64,000 nucleotides of DNA, taken from positions 1 through 64,000 of the forward strand of contig CAYZXS010000013.1 in the NCBI GenBank assembly GCA_964482495.1, in the 5' to 3' direction. A program made the translations under genes and the position numbers. Every line of letters begins with the position of its first letter. Positions within the stretch are counted from its first letter, which is position 1. Origin of the DNA: J029 sp964482495 (GTDB lineage: Bacteria > Planctomycetota > UBA1135). Below, piece by piece: positions 33,575-41,945 of the stretch. Below the pieces are notes generated by a model that saw only the letters and a program-made list of their open reading frames with translations, had not been told where the DNA came from and ran no database searches.

Positions 33575-33591
33575 TGTCAACGAGCTGTCAA
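33575..33591 (-). promoter_or_regulatory. PhoB-type direct-repeat operator before the histidine kinase gene
   Basis: On the minus strand TTGACAGCTCG is followed directly by TTGACAGCTCC, an 11-bp tandem repeat. It lies 32 nt upstream of the kinase start and also in the divergent promoter region of the FG-GAP gene, so it could affect both. Confidence 0.7.
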
Positions 33592-33663
33592 AGCAAATTC
33601 CCTGTACCGGCCTCGCCCGGCCTTCGTTCTCAACCAGGACGGCCCCGCCGTCAGGTGCAACGC

Positions 33664-35310
33664 GTGTTCTTCCCTCGCTCCCTCCCCTCCCTCTCCTTCC
33701 TGTTCCTCTCCGCCCTGCTCCCCGCCCAGCAGGAGCCGGAGGGGACTTGGAGCCTGCTCTATGACTTCGAGGGCGCGACCTCGTGGTCCCTGCTCGGCCG
33801 AGGACTCGCCAGCGTCGGCGACGTTAGCGGCGACGGATTGCCCGACTTCGCGGCCTTCGCCGCCGGCAGCACCGGCGAGGCCCGCGTCTACTCCGGGGCC
33901 GATGGCAGCCTGGTCCACGTCCTGACCGGACCGGCTGCGACGGCCGCTTCCTTCGGCCACGCCATCGCTGGCGTCGGCGACCTGGACGGCGACGGCCGGG
34001 AGGAGGTCCTGGTCGGCGACCCCTCGGCCTCGATCACCACCTGGGGCTTCCAGGGCCAGGCCTCGGTGCACCGCGGCTCGGACGGCTCGGTGCTCTACCA
34101 ATACAGCGGCATCTTCCTCTTCGGTGGCTTCGGCACCGCCGTGGCCGGCACCGGCGACGCCGACGGCGACGGCGTCGGTGACTTCGCCATCGGCGAGCCG
34201 AACGGCAACGGCTTGGGCATGATCGGCCTCTACTCCGGCGCCACCGGCGCCCTGATCCGGAACCACTACGGCAGCGGCATCAGCACCCAGTACGGCATCA
34301 CCCTGTGCGGCCCGGGCGACCTCGACGGCGACGGCCTCGGCGACCTGGTCGTCGGCGAGCACTACCCCACCGCCACGGCCACCGCCTACTCTGGCGCCAG
34401 CGGCGCCGTGATCTGGTCGGTCCCCTTCGGCGCCTCGGGCCTGCTCGTCGACGTCTTCGACGACTGGAACGGCGACGGCACACCAGACGTCCTGGTCGGA
34501 CAGCCGTACTTCGCCGGCGCTGCCGGACTCCATGCCGGCCTGGCGCGGGCGCTCTCCGGGGTCGACGGTTCACAGATGTTCCGGATCGACGGCCAGTTCA
34601 CCGATCAGTACTTCGGCCACTGCTTCGCGAGTCCGGGGGACCTCGACGACGACGGTGTGCCCGACCTCGTCGTCGGTCAGCTCGGCGATCACGTGGGGCT
34701 ATCGGACCTGGACTATTGCACGGTCTATTCCGGCGCCGACCGGAGCGTGCTCCAGGAGATCAAGGGCGTGGGCGCCAAGGACGGCACCGGCCAGTACCTG
34801 GCCGCTCCCGGTGACTTGGACGGCGACGGCCTGGCTGATCTGCTGACCTCGGCGCCGAGCCTCAGCGGCGCCGCCGGGCCCTTCACCGGCGCGGTCCGGG
34901 TCTGGAACCTGGAGCGCTACCTGCAGGCCGATCGCCAGCAGCTCTCCTCGGCCGCCGGCGGCGCGGTCAGCTACACCCTCTCCTTTCCGCTGGCCGCCGC
35001 CGGCCAGACCTACCAGCTGCTGGCCAGCTCCCACGGCACCGGGCCGGTCACCTTGCCCGGGGGCGTGCCCCTGTTCCTGGGCCTCGACTCGATGCTGGCG
35101 ATGACCTACCTCGGCCAGTACCCGGGCGTCTTCCAGAATCCGAGCGGGACGCTCGACGCCGCTGGCCAGGCCAGCGCGGCCCTGGCGGTGCCCCCCGGCG
35201 CAATGGCCGGCGTGGTCGGCCGGACCTACTCCCTGGCCGCGGCGGCTCGGACCGCGCCGGACTCCTGGACCCACTCCTCGAACGTGGTCCGGCTGGAGAT
35301 CCTGCCCTAG
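33664..35310 (+). CDS. Secreted FG-GAP repeat protein
   Basis: This 548-aa protein begins at a GTG that gives a normal signal peptide (FFPRSLPSLSFLFLSALLPA) and has an AGGTG ribosome site six bases upstream. Repeats of the FG-GAP/integrin-alpha type with calcium loops recur: DVSGDGLPDFAAF, DLDGDGREEVLVG, DADGDGVGDFAIG, DLDGDGLGDLVVG, DWNGDGTPDVLVG, DLDDDGVPDLVVG and DLDGDGLADLLTS. These form a seven-bladed propeller. The C-terminal ~130 residues are beta-rich. A surface or extracellular ligand-binding protein is likely. Confidence 0.85.
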   Translation: MFFPRSLPSLSFLFLSALLPAQQEPEGTWSLLYDFEGATSWSLLGRGLASVGDVSGDGLPDFAAFAAGSTGEARVYSGADGSLVHVLTGPAATAASFGHAIAGVGDLDGDGREEVLVGDPSASITTWGFQGQASVHRGSDGSVLYQYSGIFLFGGFGTAVAGTGDADGDGVGDFAIGEPNGNGLGMIGLYSGATGALIRNHYGSGISTQYGITLCGPGDLDGDGLGDLVVGEHYPTATATAYSGASGAVIWSVPFGASGLLVDVFDDWNGDGTPDVLVGQPYFAGAAGLHAGLARALSGVDGSQMFRIDGQFTDQYFGHCFASPGDLDDDGVPDLVVGQLGDHVGLSDLDYCTVYSGADRSVLQEIKGVGAKDGTGQYLAAPGDLDGDGLADLLTSAPSLSGAAGPFTGAVRVWNLERYLQADRQQLSSAAGGAVSYTLSFPLAAAGQTYQLLASSHGTGPVTLPGGVPLFLGLDSMLAMTYLGQYPGVFQNPSGTLDAAGQASAALAVPPGAMAGVVGRTYSLAAAARTAPDSWTHSSNVVRLEILP

Positions 35311-35389
35311 CTCAGGCCCGGCGGCGGAAGTTCCGAATAGGATGGAGGGTTCCCGGCGTCTCAAGAGACGCCGAGACCTGCCCAGAATC

Positions 35390-37501
35390 ATGTCCATGCG
35401 CCCGCTCGCCCTGCTCCTGCTCCTCGCCGCTCTGTCGGCCATGGCCTTCGTCGCCTTCTCCGGCGACGACAACCCGCCCGTCCCGGAGCCGCCCGCCGAC
35501 ACCACGCCGGCCGAGGCGGGCGAGCAGGACCCGATCGCCAGCGCCCCGGCGGCGACCGGCGCCGGCGGCCGGACCACGATCGGGGACCTCGACGCCGCCC
35601 CGTCCCAGGGCTTCGTGCGCGGCCGGATCACCGGCCCGGGCGGCGCCCGCCTCTCGGGCGCCAAGGTGCGCCTGGTCGAGGCCGGCGGCTTCCTGGTCAT
35701 GGGCCTGCCGCGCGCTGCCCTGGCCGAGGGCATGACCGCCTGCCGCGCCGACGGCTCCTTCTCGCTGCCTGCCCCGGAGGGCGGCGGCTCCTATTCGGTG
35801 GCGGCGCTCGCCCCCGGCTACGGCGCCGCCCGCGCCGCGGTCGTGGACTTCGAGGCGCCCGTCAATCTGGAGTTGACGCCGTCAGTCATGGTCGCCGGCG
35901 AGGTGGTCGACGTCACCGGCGCCCCGGTGGCGGACGCGGTGGTCCACCTGACCGGCTCTCCCGACCTCGACGGCCTGCCCGAGGCGGTCGTGACCGGCGC
36001 CGACGGCGCCTTCGGCGTGGAGGCCCCGGGCGCCGGGGACTACCAGCTGCTGGTGCGGAGCTCCGCCGGCGACGACGCCAAGGTCGACCCGCTGCGGGTG
36101 GTCGAGGGCATGGAGCCGCTGCGGGTGCAGGTCAGCGGCGCCGGCGGCGTCATCGCCCGCATCCACGAGCGCGACGGCTCTCCGGTCGAGGGCGCCCGGG
36201 TCTCGATGCGCCCGACCACGCCCGGCGCGGCCCGCTACGGCGCCAAGATGGCCCGCAGCGACGCCAACGGCGTCGCCCGGATCTTGGGCGTCGAGCGCGG
36301 CTCCTGGCTGGTGACGGTCACGGCCGCCGGATACTCGGAAGTCCTGCTCCGCCACTCCCAGCGCGACGCCGGCCCGGTCCAGATCCCGGTCGAGATGTCC
36401 GCGCCCGGCTCGATCACGGCCTACGTGGTCGACCGCGACGGCATGCCCGCCGGCGACTTCGAGGTCCAGATCCACGGCTCCTCGCCCCAGCTCCGGATGC
36501 AGCCCGGCGCCGAAGGCCGGCGCACCGACGACGCCGGCAAGGTCGTCTGGAAGCCGATCGCGGCCGGCCGCTACCGCCTCGTGGGCGGCGGCGACGGCTG
36601 GCAGGTCGACCTCGAGGGCGCCTTGGAGGGCGGCGGGGACGCCACCGCCAAGAAGGACGGCTTCGGCGCTTCGGTGGTCGAGGTCGAGGTCCTGCCCGGC
36701 GCGGAGGTCGAGACCCAGCTCCAGCTCATGGGGCACGCCCGGCTGCGCGTCGAGGTGATCGGCGCCGCCGGTCCGGTGGTCGGCGCCGAGGTGCTGCTGC
36801 ACCGGCGGGGCGTCGCCGCGGCGCACCCGGCCTCGAGCGGCGTCACCGGCCCGGACGGGGTGGCGGTGATGCCTCCGGTGCGGCCCAACCGCTACCAGAG
36901 CACGGTGATGCTCGACGGCGGGGCGGTCCAGGTGATGGGGGAAGAAGTGGTCGTCGACCAGGCCACCAAGGAGGTCCGGATCCTGCTCCCTACCGGCGAG
37001 GTGACCGGCCGGCTCGAGACCAGCGACGGTCCGCTCGCTGGCGCCACCGTCCAGGTCGGCGGCGCCGGCGCGCCCGGGACCCAGGTCGTGACCGGTCCCG
37101 ACGGCGCCTACCGGGTGCCCTATCTGAAGCAGGGGGAGTACCTGCTCAAGGCCACCGTGCAGGGCTACCTGCCGTGGCAGTCCGACCCCTTCTCCTGCGA
37201 CGGCCAGACCCGGGTCGACCTCGGCGCCGCTCACCTGCACCGCGAAGCCCTCCTCCAGGGCAAGGTGCTCGGCCTAGAGCCGGAGACCCAGCAGGGCTTC
37301 TCCTTCCGTCTGGTGGAGCTGCACGACACCCAGGGCGTGCGCGTCGGGATCTCGAACCTCGAAGCCGGCGACCGCTTCCGCTTCCAGGGACTCGTCCCCG
37401 GGAGCTACAACCTGGTGGTCGTCGCCTCCAACCGGAAGTACGACCCGGTCACGGTCGAGCTCGATGAGGGGATGAACGAGACCGAGATCCAGGTGCCGTA
37501 G
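35390..37501 (+). CDS. Exported protein with tandem carboxypeptidase-regulatory-like domains
   Basis: This 703-aa protein has an N-terminal hydrophobic segment (MRPLALLLLLAALSAMAFVA) followed by a Pro-rich linker. The rest consists of about seven beta-sandwich units of the carboxypeptidase-regulatory/CnaB type, recognised by repeats such as GRITGPGGARLSGAKVRLVE, VVDVTGAPVADAVVHLTG, RDGSPVEGARVSM and TSDGPLAGATVQVGG. No enzymatic domain is present. Such proteins are usually cell-surface or periplasmic structural or adhesive components. It lies 79 nt downstream of the FG-GAP gene on the same strand. Confidence 0.82.
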   Translation: MSMRPLALLLLLAALSAMAFVAFSGDDNPPVPEPPADTTPAEAGEQDPIASAPAATGAGGRTTIGDLDAAPSQGFVRGRITGPGGARLSGAKVRLVEAGGFLVMGLPRAALAEGMTACRADGSFSLPAPEGGGSYSVAALAPGYGAARAAVVDFEAPVNLELTPSVMVAGEVVDVTGAPVADAVVHLTGSPDLDGLPEAVVTGADGAFGVEAPGAGDYQLLVRSSAGDDAKVDPLRVVEGMEPLRVQVSGAGGVIARIHERDGSPVEGARVSMRPTTPGAARYGAKMARSDANGVARILGVERGSWLVTVTAAGYSEVLLRHSQRDAGPVQIPVEMSAPGSITAYVVDRDGMPAGDFEVQIHGSSPQLRMQPGAEGRRTDDAGKVVWKPIAAGRYRLVGGGDGWQVDLEGALEGGGDATAKKDGFGASVVEVEVLPGAEVETQLQLMGHARLRVEVIGAAGPVVGAEVLLHRRGVAAAHPASSGVTGPDGVAVMPPVRPNRYQSTVMLDGGAVQVMGEEVVVDQATKEVRILLPTGEVTGRLETSDGPLAGATVQVGGAGAPGTQVVTGPDGAYRVPYLKQGEYLLKATVQGYLPWQSDPFSCDGQTRVDLGAAHLHREALLQGKVLGLEPETQQGFSFRLVELHDTQGVRVGISNLEAGDRFRFQGLVPGSYNLVVVASNRKYDPVTVELDEGMNETEIQVP

Positions 37502-37531
37502 CGCCCTTCGCCCGCGCGCCGGCCGCCCCGC

Positions 37532-38842
37532 CTAGAAGGCGGTGACCAGCACCGGGCTGGTCCGGTAGCTCTGCGGCTCGACCGCCTGCAGGGAGTAGCT
37601 GCGGCCGGCAGCGATGAGCGGCACGAAGGAATTGAAGCTGACCGAGCCGCCGGTCCCCAGCCCCGAGCCGATCAGGGTCACGGGCTGGCCGAGGTCGAGG
37701 AACAAGCCCGGGTACTGCGGGATCGTGGTCGTTCCCAGCGACAGGCTCCAGGCCAGGTAGACCAGGGCGCCGTTCATGGCGTGGTCGACGGTCAGGGTGT
37801 TCTGTTGGCCGGCGATGCCCGGCGCCGGGTGCTGGACCTCGAGCTCGGGAGACAGGCCGATCGAGACCTGGTCGGTGCGGTACTCCAGCGCCCACTGGGT
37901 GCCGACCGGCGCCGGCGGCATCTCCACCTCGCGGAAGCGGCCGAGCACGGTGCCTGCGGTCAGGAAGCGGAAGCGGTCGCCGATCACGGGCGTGTAGCCC
38001 GGATCGAGCCGCACCCGCAGGTGGCCCTCGAGCAGCGCGTCGCCGGCCACCGAGAGCCGGTCCGAGCCGCCCGGGCCCGGAAAGGCCAGGTCGATCTCGG
38101 TCCAAGGGCCGGGGCGCAGGCTCAGCTTGTCGCCGAAGCCGAGGGCGCCGGTGGAGTCGGCGGCGGTGCCGGGATCGAGGAGGCCGCGGACCTCCACGGT
38201 CTCGGTGATGGCGCCGCCGTCGCCGCGCAGCAGGCTGCCGCCGTGGGCGACCACCACCCGCCCCGAGGAGCAGATCGCGCCGCCGCTGACCTCGAGCGAG
38301 CCGGGGTAGTCGGGGCCGTTTCCGACGCTGATGACGCCGGCCGGGCCGCCGGGCTGCAGGGGCGCGAGGGCCGTGCCGGGGCCGTCCAGGACCAGGGCTC
38401 CGCTGCCTTCGGCGTAGCCGTAGAGGGAGTAGTAGGCGATGTACACCGGGCCGTCGACCAGCACCCGGCCCCCGCGCAGCGTCAGCGTCGGCCAGGAGCT
38501 GGCCGAGGAGTCCAGCACCAGGAGCGGCCGGAAGGACTGCTCGAGCTGCAGCTCGTTGCCGCCCAGGTCGAACTCCACTTCGCCCTGGTGGACCAAGGCG
38601 TCGGCGATGTGGGTCGGCGACGGGAAGCTGACGGTGTAGGGCGCCGCGCCGGCCAGGTCGAAGGTGACCTCCGCCCAGTAGCCGGGCGTCACGCCCGTGC
38701 TCCAGTTGGCCGGGTCGTCGAAGCTGCCGCCGTTGGGCTCGATCCAGTGGTGCTGGGCGGCCGCGGGGGCGGCGAGCAGGAGCAGGGCGACGATCGCGGG
38801 CTGGGGCATGCGGAGGGCGACCGGGTCGCGGGGACGGGGCAT
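37532..38842 (-). CDS. Secreted beta-rich protein of unknown function
   Basis: This 436-aa protein has a signal peptide (PAIVALLLLAAPAAAQHH). The body contains repeating beta-strand segments (TLTLRGGRVLVDGPVYIAYY, SLEVSGGAICSSGRVVVAHG) resembling the beta-helix or autotransporter-like repeats that often follow HWIEPNGGSFDDPANWS-type starts in planctomycete proteins. The C-terminal ~120 residues resemble the terminal region of other secreted proteins in this window. The ATG at 38842 supplies a positively charged N-region; 38809 is an alternative. Confidence 0.75.
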   Translation of the reverse strand: MPRPRDPVALRMPQPAIVALLLLAAPAAAQHHWIEPNGGSFDDPANWSTGVTPGYWAEVTFDLAGAAPYTVSFPSPTHIADALVHQGEVEFDLGGNELQLEQSFRPLLVLDSSASSWPTLTLRGGRVLVDGPVYIAYYSLYGYAEGSGALVLDGPGTALAPLQPGGPAGVISVGNGPDYPGSLEVSGGAICSSGRVVVAHGGSLLRGDGGAITETVEVRGLLDPGTAADSTGALGFGDKLSLRPGPWTEIDLAFPGPGGSDRLSVAGDALLEGHLRVRLDPGYTPVIGDRFRFLTAGTVLGRFREVEMPPAPVGTQWALEYRTDQVSIGLSPELEVQHPAPGIAGQQNTLTVDHAMNGALVYLAWSLSLGTTTIPQYPGLFLDLGQPVTLIGSGLGTGGSVSFNSFVPLIAAGRSYSLQAVEPQSYRTSPVLVTAF

Positions 38843-38880
38843 CAGCCTACCGGAAGACGGGAATTCCGGGGGGGAGGGGC

Positions 38881-39759
38881 TCAGCAGCTCAGCCGGCGGA
38901 TCCGCTGGAGAACGCCCTTGACCGAGACGTCGAGCAGGCTGGTGTCGCGGTAGTCGCCGCCGGCGACGTAGCTGACGCGGTCCTCGGCCATCAGCTTGTG
39001 GATCTTCTCCTGGCACTCCGGCTCGGCCCACTGGTCCGGGTCGAAGACCGCGAAGGAGTAGCCGCCGAGCTCGCGGACCAGCTTCATGGCCGGGATGTCG
39101 GTGTCGCCGTCGCCGAAGAAGATCATGCGCGGGAAGGGCACCGGGCGGTCCTCCGGGTCGATCCACTCGTTGATCGCCTTGTGGTCGTGGCAGTTCTCGA
39201 TGCCCTTGTTGATCCGGAACAGGAACTGGGTCTTGGTGGTGTAATTCACCACGACGGCGGGCCAGCGGGCGATGCCGTCGTCGCCGTACAGGTACTTGCA
39301 GGCGAAGATCTTGCGGAACCTGCTGGCGATCGGCGTGCCCTCGATCATCTCGTGGTTGCCGGAGGACACGATGTAGTGCAGCGTGCGCAGGCCGATCGAG
39401 GCCGCGTAGCGGTCGATGCGCTCGAACCACTCGGCCACGCCCGGGAACAGCGGCGTGCCGGCGCCGTGCTGGGCCAGGAAGTCGCGGGTCAGGTCGATTC
39501 CGCGCGCGCGCGCCAGGTCGAGCAGCTGCTCCAGGTAGACGAGGACGCCGTCGGCGTCCTGGCGCTCGGCGCGGGCGACCACCTCCTCCCAGAAGGCTCG
39601 TTTGGTGGTGCCGAGGGCCTCGAGCAGCGAGTGCTCCTGGATGTTCCCCTGCGCCAGCGTGCCGTCGAAGTCATAGATCAGCGCCACCCGCGGCGCGTCG
39701 GGGGCGGAGGGGTCGCCGGGAGCTCCGGAGTCGGCGGCGGGCGGGGGAGGGCTGGCCAT
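38881..39759 (-). CDS. HAD-family phosphatase
   Basis: This 292-aa haloacid dehalogenase-superfamily protein has motif I DFDGTLA near residue 30, which holds the nucleophilic aspartate, and motif IV FFGDGDTDIPAM near residue 216. A Ser in IVSSGN fits motif II. The first ~23 residues are Pro/Ala-rich. It is paralogous to the protein at 41946-42920; both share INKG and the same spacing of motifs. The substrate is unknown. Confidence 0.85.
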   Translation of the reverse strand: MASPPPPAADSGAPGDPSAPDAPRVALIYDFDGTLAQGNIQEHSLLEALGTTKRAFWEEVVARAERQDADGVLVYLEQLLDLARARGIDLTRDFLAQHGAGTPLFPGVAEWFERIDRYAASIGLRTLHYIVSSGNHEMIEGTPIASRFRKIFACKYLYGDDGIARWPAVVVNYTTKTQFLFRINKGIENCHDHKAINEWIDPEDRPVPFPRMIFFGDGDTDIPAMKLVRELGGYSFAVFDPDQWAEPECQEKIHKLMAEDRVSYVAGGDYRDTSLLDVSVKGVLQRIRRLSC

Positions 39760-39794
39760 CGGGCCAAGGATTGTGCCGGCGCCGGCCGGTTGCT

Positions 39795-40154
39795 TCAGAT
39801 CCTTTTGAGCTCCTCGCGGGTCCGGTCGCCGCCGGCCGTGCCGGTGTTGACGGTCGCGGCCGGCTCGAAGAGCAGCACGTGGACCTCCTCGCGGGCCACC
39901 GGCAGGTGCTCGACTCCGCGCGGGATCACCGCCAGCTCGCCCGGCCCGAGCCGCAGGCTGCGGTCGCGCAAGCGCAGCTCGAGCTCGCCTTCCAGGACCA
40001 GGAAGAGCTCGTCCTCCTGTTCGTGGGCGTGCCAGATGAATTCGCCCTGTAGCTTCGCCAGCCGCAGCTGCTGGCCGTTCAGCTCGGCCACGACGTGCGG
40101 GTCCCAGTGCTCGGTGATCGCGGCCAGGGCTTCGCGGAGGCGGACGACGTCCAT
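39795..40154 (-). CDS. Cupin-domain protein
   Basis: This 119-aa single-domain cupin shows the metal-binding motif HAHEQEDELFLVLEGELEL (His42, His44 and a Glu) and the second motif PRGVEHLPVA with its histidine. An AGGA ribosome site lies 7 nt upstream of the ATG. Small cupins of this type are often sugar isomerase-like or regulatory; the role here is unknown. It sits alone between the HAD phosphatase and the HipBA-type pair. Confidence 0.83.
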   Translation of the reverse strand: MDVVRLREALAAITEHWDPHVVAELNGQQLRLAKLQGEFIWHAHEQEDELFLVLEGELELRLRDRSLRLGPGELAVIPRGVEHLPVAREEVHVLLFEPAATVNTGTAGGDRTREELKRI

Positions 40155-40241
40155 GGCGCGATCCTAGTCGATCTGGAGATCCCGGGGGGGCGGGAGCGGC
40201 GGAATGGGTTTAGATCTGAACTGAAGATGACGAAAAGATGA

Positions 40242-40247
40242 TATAAT
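40242..40247 (+). promoter_or_regulatory. Consensus -10 box (TATAAT) of the toxin-antitoxin operon
   Basis: A perfect TATAAT lies in an AT-rich patch 19 nt before the antitoxin ATG. No strong -35 hexamer is visible. Transcription would start about 13 nt upstream of the ATG, leaving a nearly leaderless mRNA without a Shine-Dalgarno site. A CAGTACTG palindrome (40252-40259) overlaps the expected start point and may be the antitoxin operator. Confidence 0.65.
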
Positions 40248-40266
40248 GCTCCAGTACTGAACCGAA

Positions 40267-40617
40267 ATGGCAGAGTTCGAATCCGACCAAGCGGTCCTCC
40301 AGGAGCTGGGCAGGCGGCTGGCGCGGCAGCGCCTGGATCGCAACCTCAGCCAGGAGCGGCTCGCCGCCGAGGCTGGGGTCTCGCGCTCCAGCGTCCGCCG
40401 CCTGGAGGCCGGCGAGCCGACCCAGCTCACGGTCCTGATCCGGGTCCTGCGAGCGCTGCGCATGCTCGACAACCTGGAGCAGCTGCTCCCCGAGCCGACC
40501 GTCCGGCCTCTCGAGGAGCTGGAGCGCGGTCGCAAGGAGCGCCGCCGGGCCTCGCCCGAGCGCCGCGAGCCCGAGCCGCCGGCGGCGGATCCCTGGACCT
40601 GGGGAGAGGACGCGTGA
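40267..40617 (+). CDS. HipB-like XRE-family antitoxin
   Basis: This 116-aa protein has a helix-turn-helix of the XRE/Cro type (NLSQERLAAEAGVSRSSVRR) in residues 26-50 and a charged C-terminal tail ending DPWTWGEDA. In HipBA modules the antitoxin binds DNA and blocks the kinase toxin. Its stop overlaps the toxin start (GTGA), so the two are translated together. A TATAAT box precedes it. Confidence 0.87.
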   Translation: MAEFESDQAVLQELGRRLARQRLDRNLSQERLAAEAGVSRSSVRRLEAGEPTQLTVLIRVLRALRMLDNLEQLLPEPTVRPLEELERGRKERRRASPERREPEPPAADPWTWGEDA

Positions 40618-41912
40618 CCACCGCCCGCGTCGACCTCTGGGGCACCACCATCGGCGCCGTCAGCTGGGATCCGGAGCGGGCCCTGGGCTACTTCCAGTAC
40701 GAGCCCGACTTCCTGCGCAGCGGCGTCGAGCTGGCGCCGCTGAAGATGCCGCTGTCGCCCGAGGTCTACTCCTTCCCGGCGCTGCCGCGCGACGGCTTCC
40801 ACGGCCTGCCGGGCATGCTGGCGGACGTCCTGCCCGACCGCTTCGGCAACGCTCTGATCGACGGCTGGCTGGCGGCGCAGGGCCGGCGGCCCGAGAGCTT
40901 CCACCCGGTCGAGCGCCTCTGCTACACCGGCCGCCGGGGAATGGGGGCGCTGGAGTTCGCGCCGGCGCTGGGGCCGCGCGCCGGCCGCTCGGAGCAGCTC
41001 GACGTCGCCGAGCTGGTCGCGCTCGCCAGCGCCATCCTGAGCGACCGCCAGGCCTTCTCGGCCCAGCTCGAGGGCGCCGGCCGCGGCGCCGCGATCCAGG
41101 AGATCCTGCGCGTCGGGACCTCGGCCGGCGGCGCCCGGGCCAAGGCCGTGATCGCCTGGAACCCCGCGACGGGGGAGGTGCGCTCCGGCGACGCCGACGC
41201 CGGCGCCGGCTTCTCCCCCTGGCTGCTCAAATTCGACGGCGTCCGCGACAACCGCGACCGCGAGCTCGCCGACCCCCAGGGCTACGGCCTGATCGAATAC
41301 GCCTACTCGAAGATGGCCCGCGCCGCCGGCATCGACATGGAGGAGTGCCGGATCCTGTCCGAGAACGGCCGCCACCACTTCGTCACCCGCCGCTTCGACC
41401 GCGGCGCCGACGGCTCCAAGCTCCACCTGCAGTCCCTGTGCGCGATCGGCCACCTCGACTTCAACCTGGCCGGCGCCTGGTCCTACGAGCAAGCGGTCCT
41501 GATCATGCGCCAGCTCGGCCTGCCGATGGCGCAGCTCGAGCAGATGTTCCGGCGCGCGGTCTTCAACGTCCTGGCTCGCAACCAGGACGACCACACGAAG
41601 AACATCTCCTTCCTGATGGACAAGCGCGGCGAGTGGCGGCTGTCCCCGGCCTACGACCTGAGCTACAGCTACAACCCCGAGGGCCTCTGGACCAGCCGGC
41701 ACCAGATGAGCCTGAACGGCAAACGCGACGGCTTCGACCGCGACGACTTCCGCGCCTGCGGTGACGCGCTCTCCTTCAAGCGCGGACGGGCGGAGGAGAT
41801 CCTCGACGAGGTGGCGGCGGCGGTGGCGGGGTGGCCGGAGTTCGCGGCAGCGGCGGGGGTGTCGGAGCCACGCGCGGCGCAGGTCCAGGCCGCGCACCGG
41901 AGGCTGGGTTAG
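40614..41912 (+). CDS. HipA-like serine/threonine kinase toxin
   Basis: This 432-aa protein matches HipA-family kinases: GLPGMLADVLPDRFGN near residue 64, a VGTSAGGARAKAVI glycine loop near 167, FVTRRFDR near 256 and the catalytic loop ARNQDDHTKN (321-330) with Asp325/Asp326. SPAYDL supplies the metal-binding aspartate. HipA of E. coli phosphorylates glutamyl-tRNA synthetase; the target here is unknown. All key residues appear intact, so the module may be active. GTG start chosen from the GTGA overlap. Confidence 0.9.
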   Translation: MTTARVDLWGTTIGAVSWDPERALGYFQYEPDFLRSGVELAPLKMPLSPEVYSFPALPRDGFHGLPGMLADVLPDRFGNALIDGWLAAQGRRPESFHPVERLCYTGRRGMGALEFAPALGPRAGRSEQLDVAELVALASAILSDRQAFSAQLEGAGRGAAIQEILRVGTSAGGARAKAVIAWNPATGEVRSGDADAGAGFSPWLLKFDGVRDNRDRELADPQGYGLIEYAYSKMARAAGIDMEECRILSENGRHHFVTRRFDRGADGSKLHLQSLCAIGHLDFNLAGAWSYEQAVLIMRQLGLPMAQLEQMFRRAVFNVLARNQDDHTKNISFLMDKRGEWRLSPAYDLSYSYNPEGLWTSRHQMSLNGKRDGFDRDDFRACGDALSFKRGRAEEILDEVAAAVAGWPEFAAAAGVSEPRAAQVQAAHRRLG

Positions 41913-41945
41913 GTCGGCGTCCTCTCCCGCCCCAGGGTCGAGGCC

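Noticed and set aside
31657..33663. Long in-frame upstream extension of the FG-GAP protein
   Set aside because: It is antisense to the histidine kinase; the signal peptide starting at GTG 33664 and the AGGTG site mark the real start.
40273..40282. GTTCGAATCC-like tRNA T-loop motif (GAGTTCGAATCC)
   Set aside because: It lies inside the antitoxin coding sequence, and no acceptor or anticodon stem fits around it.
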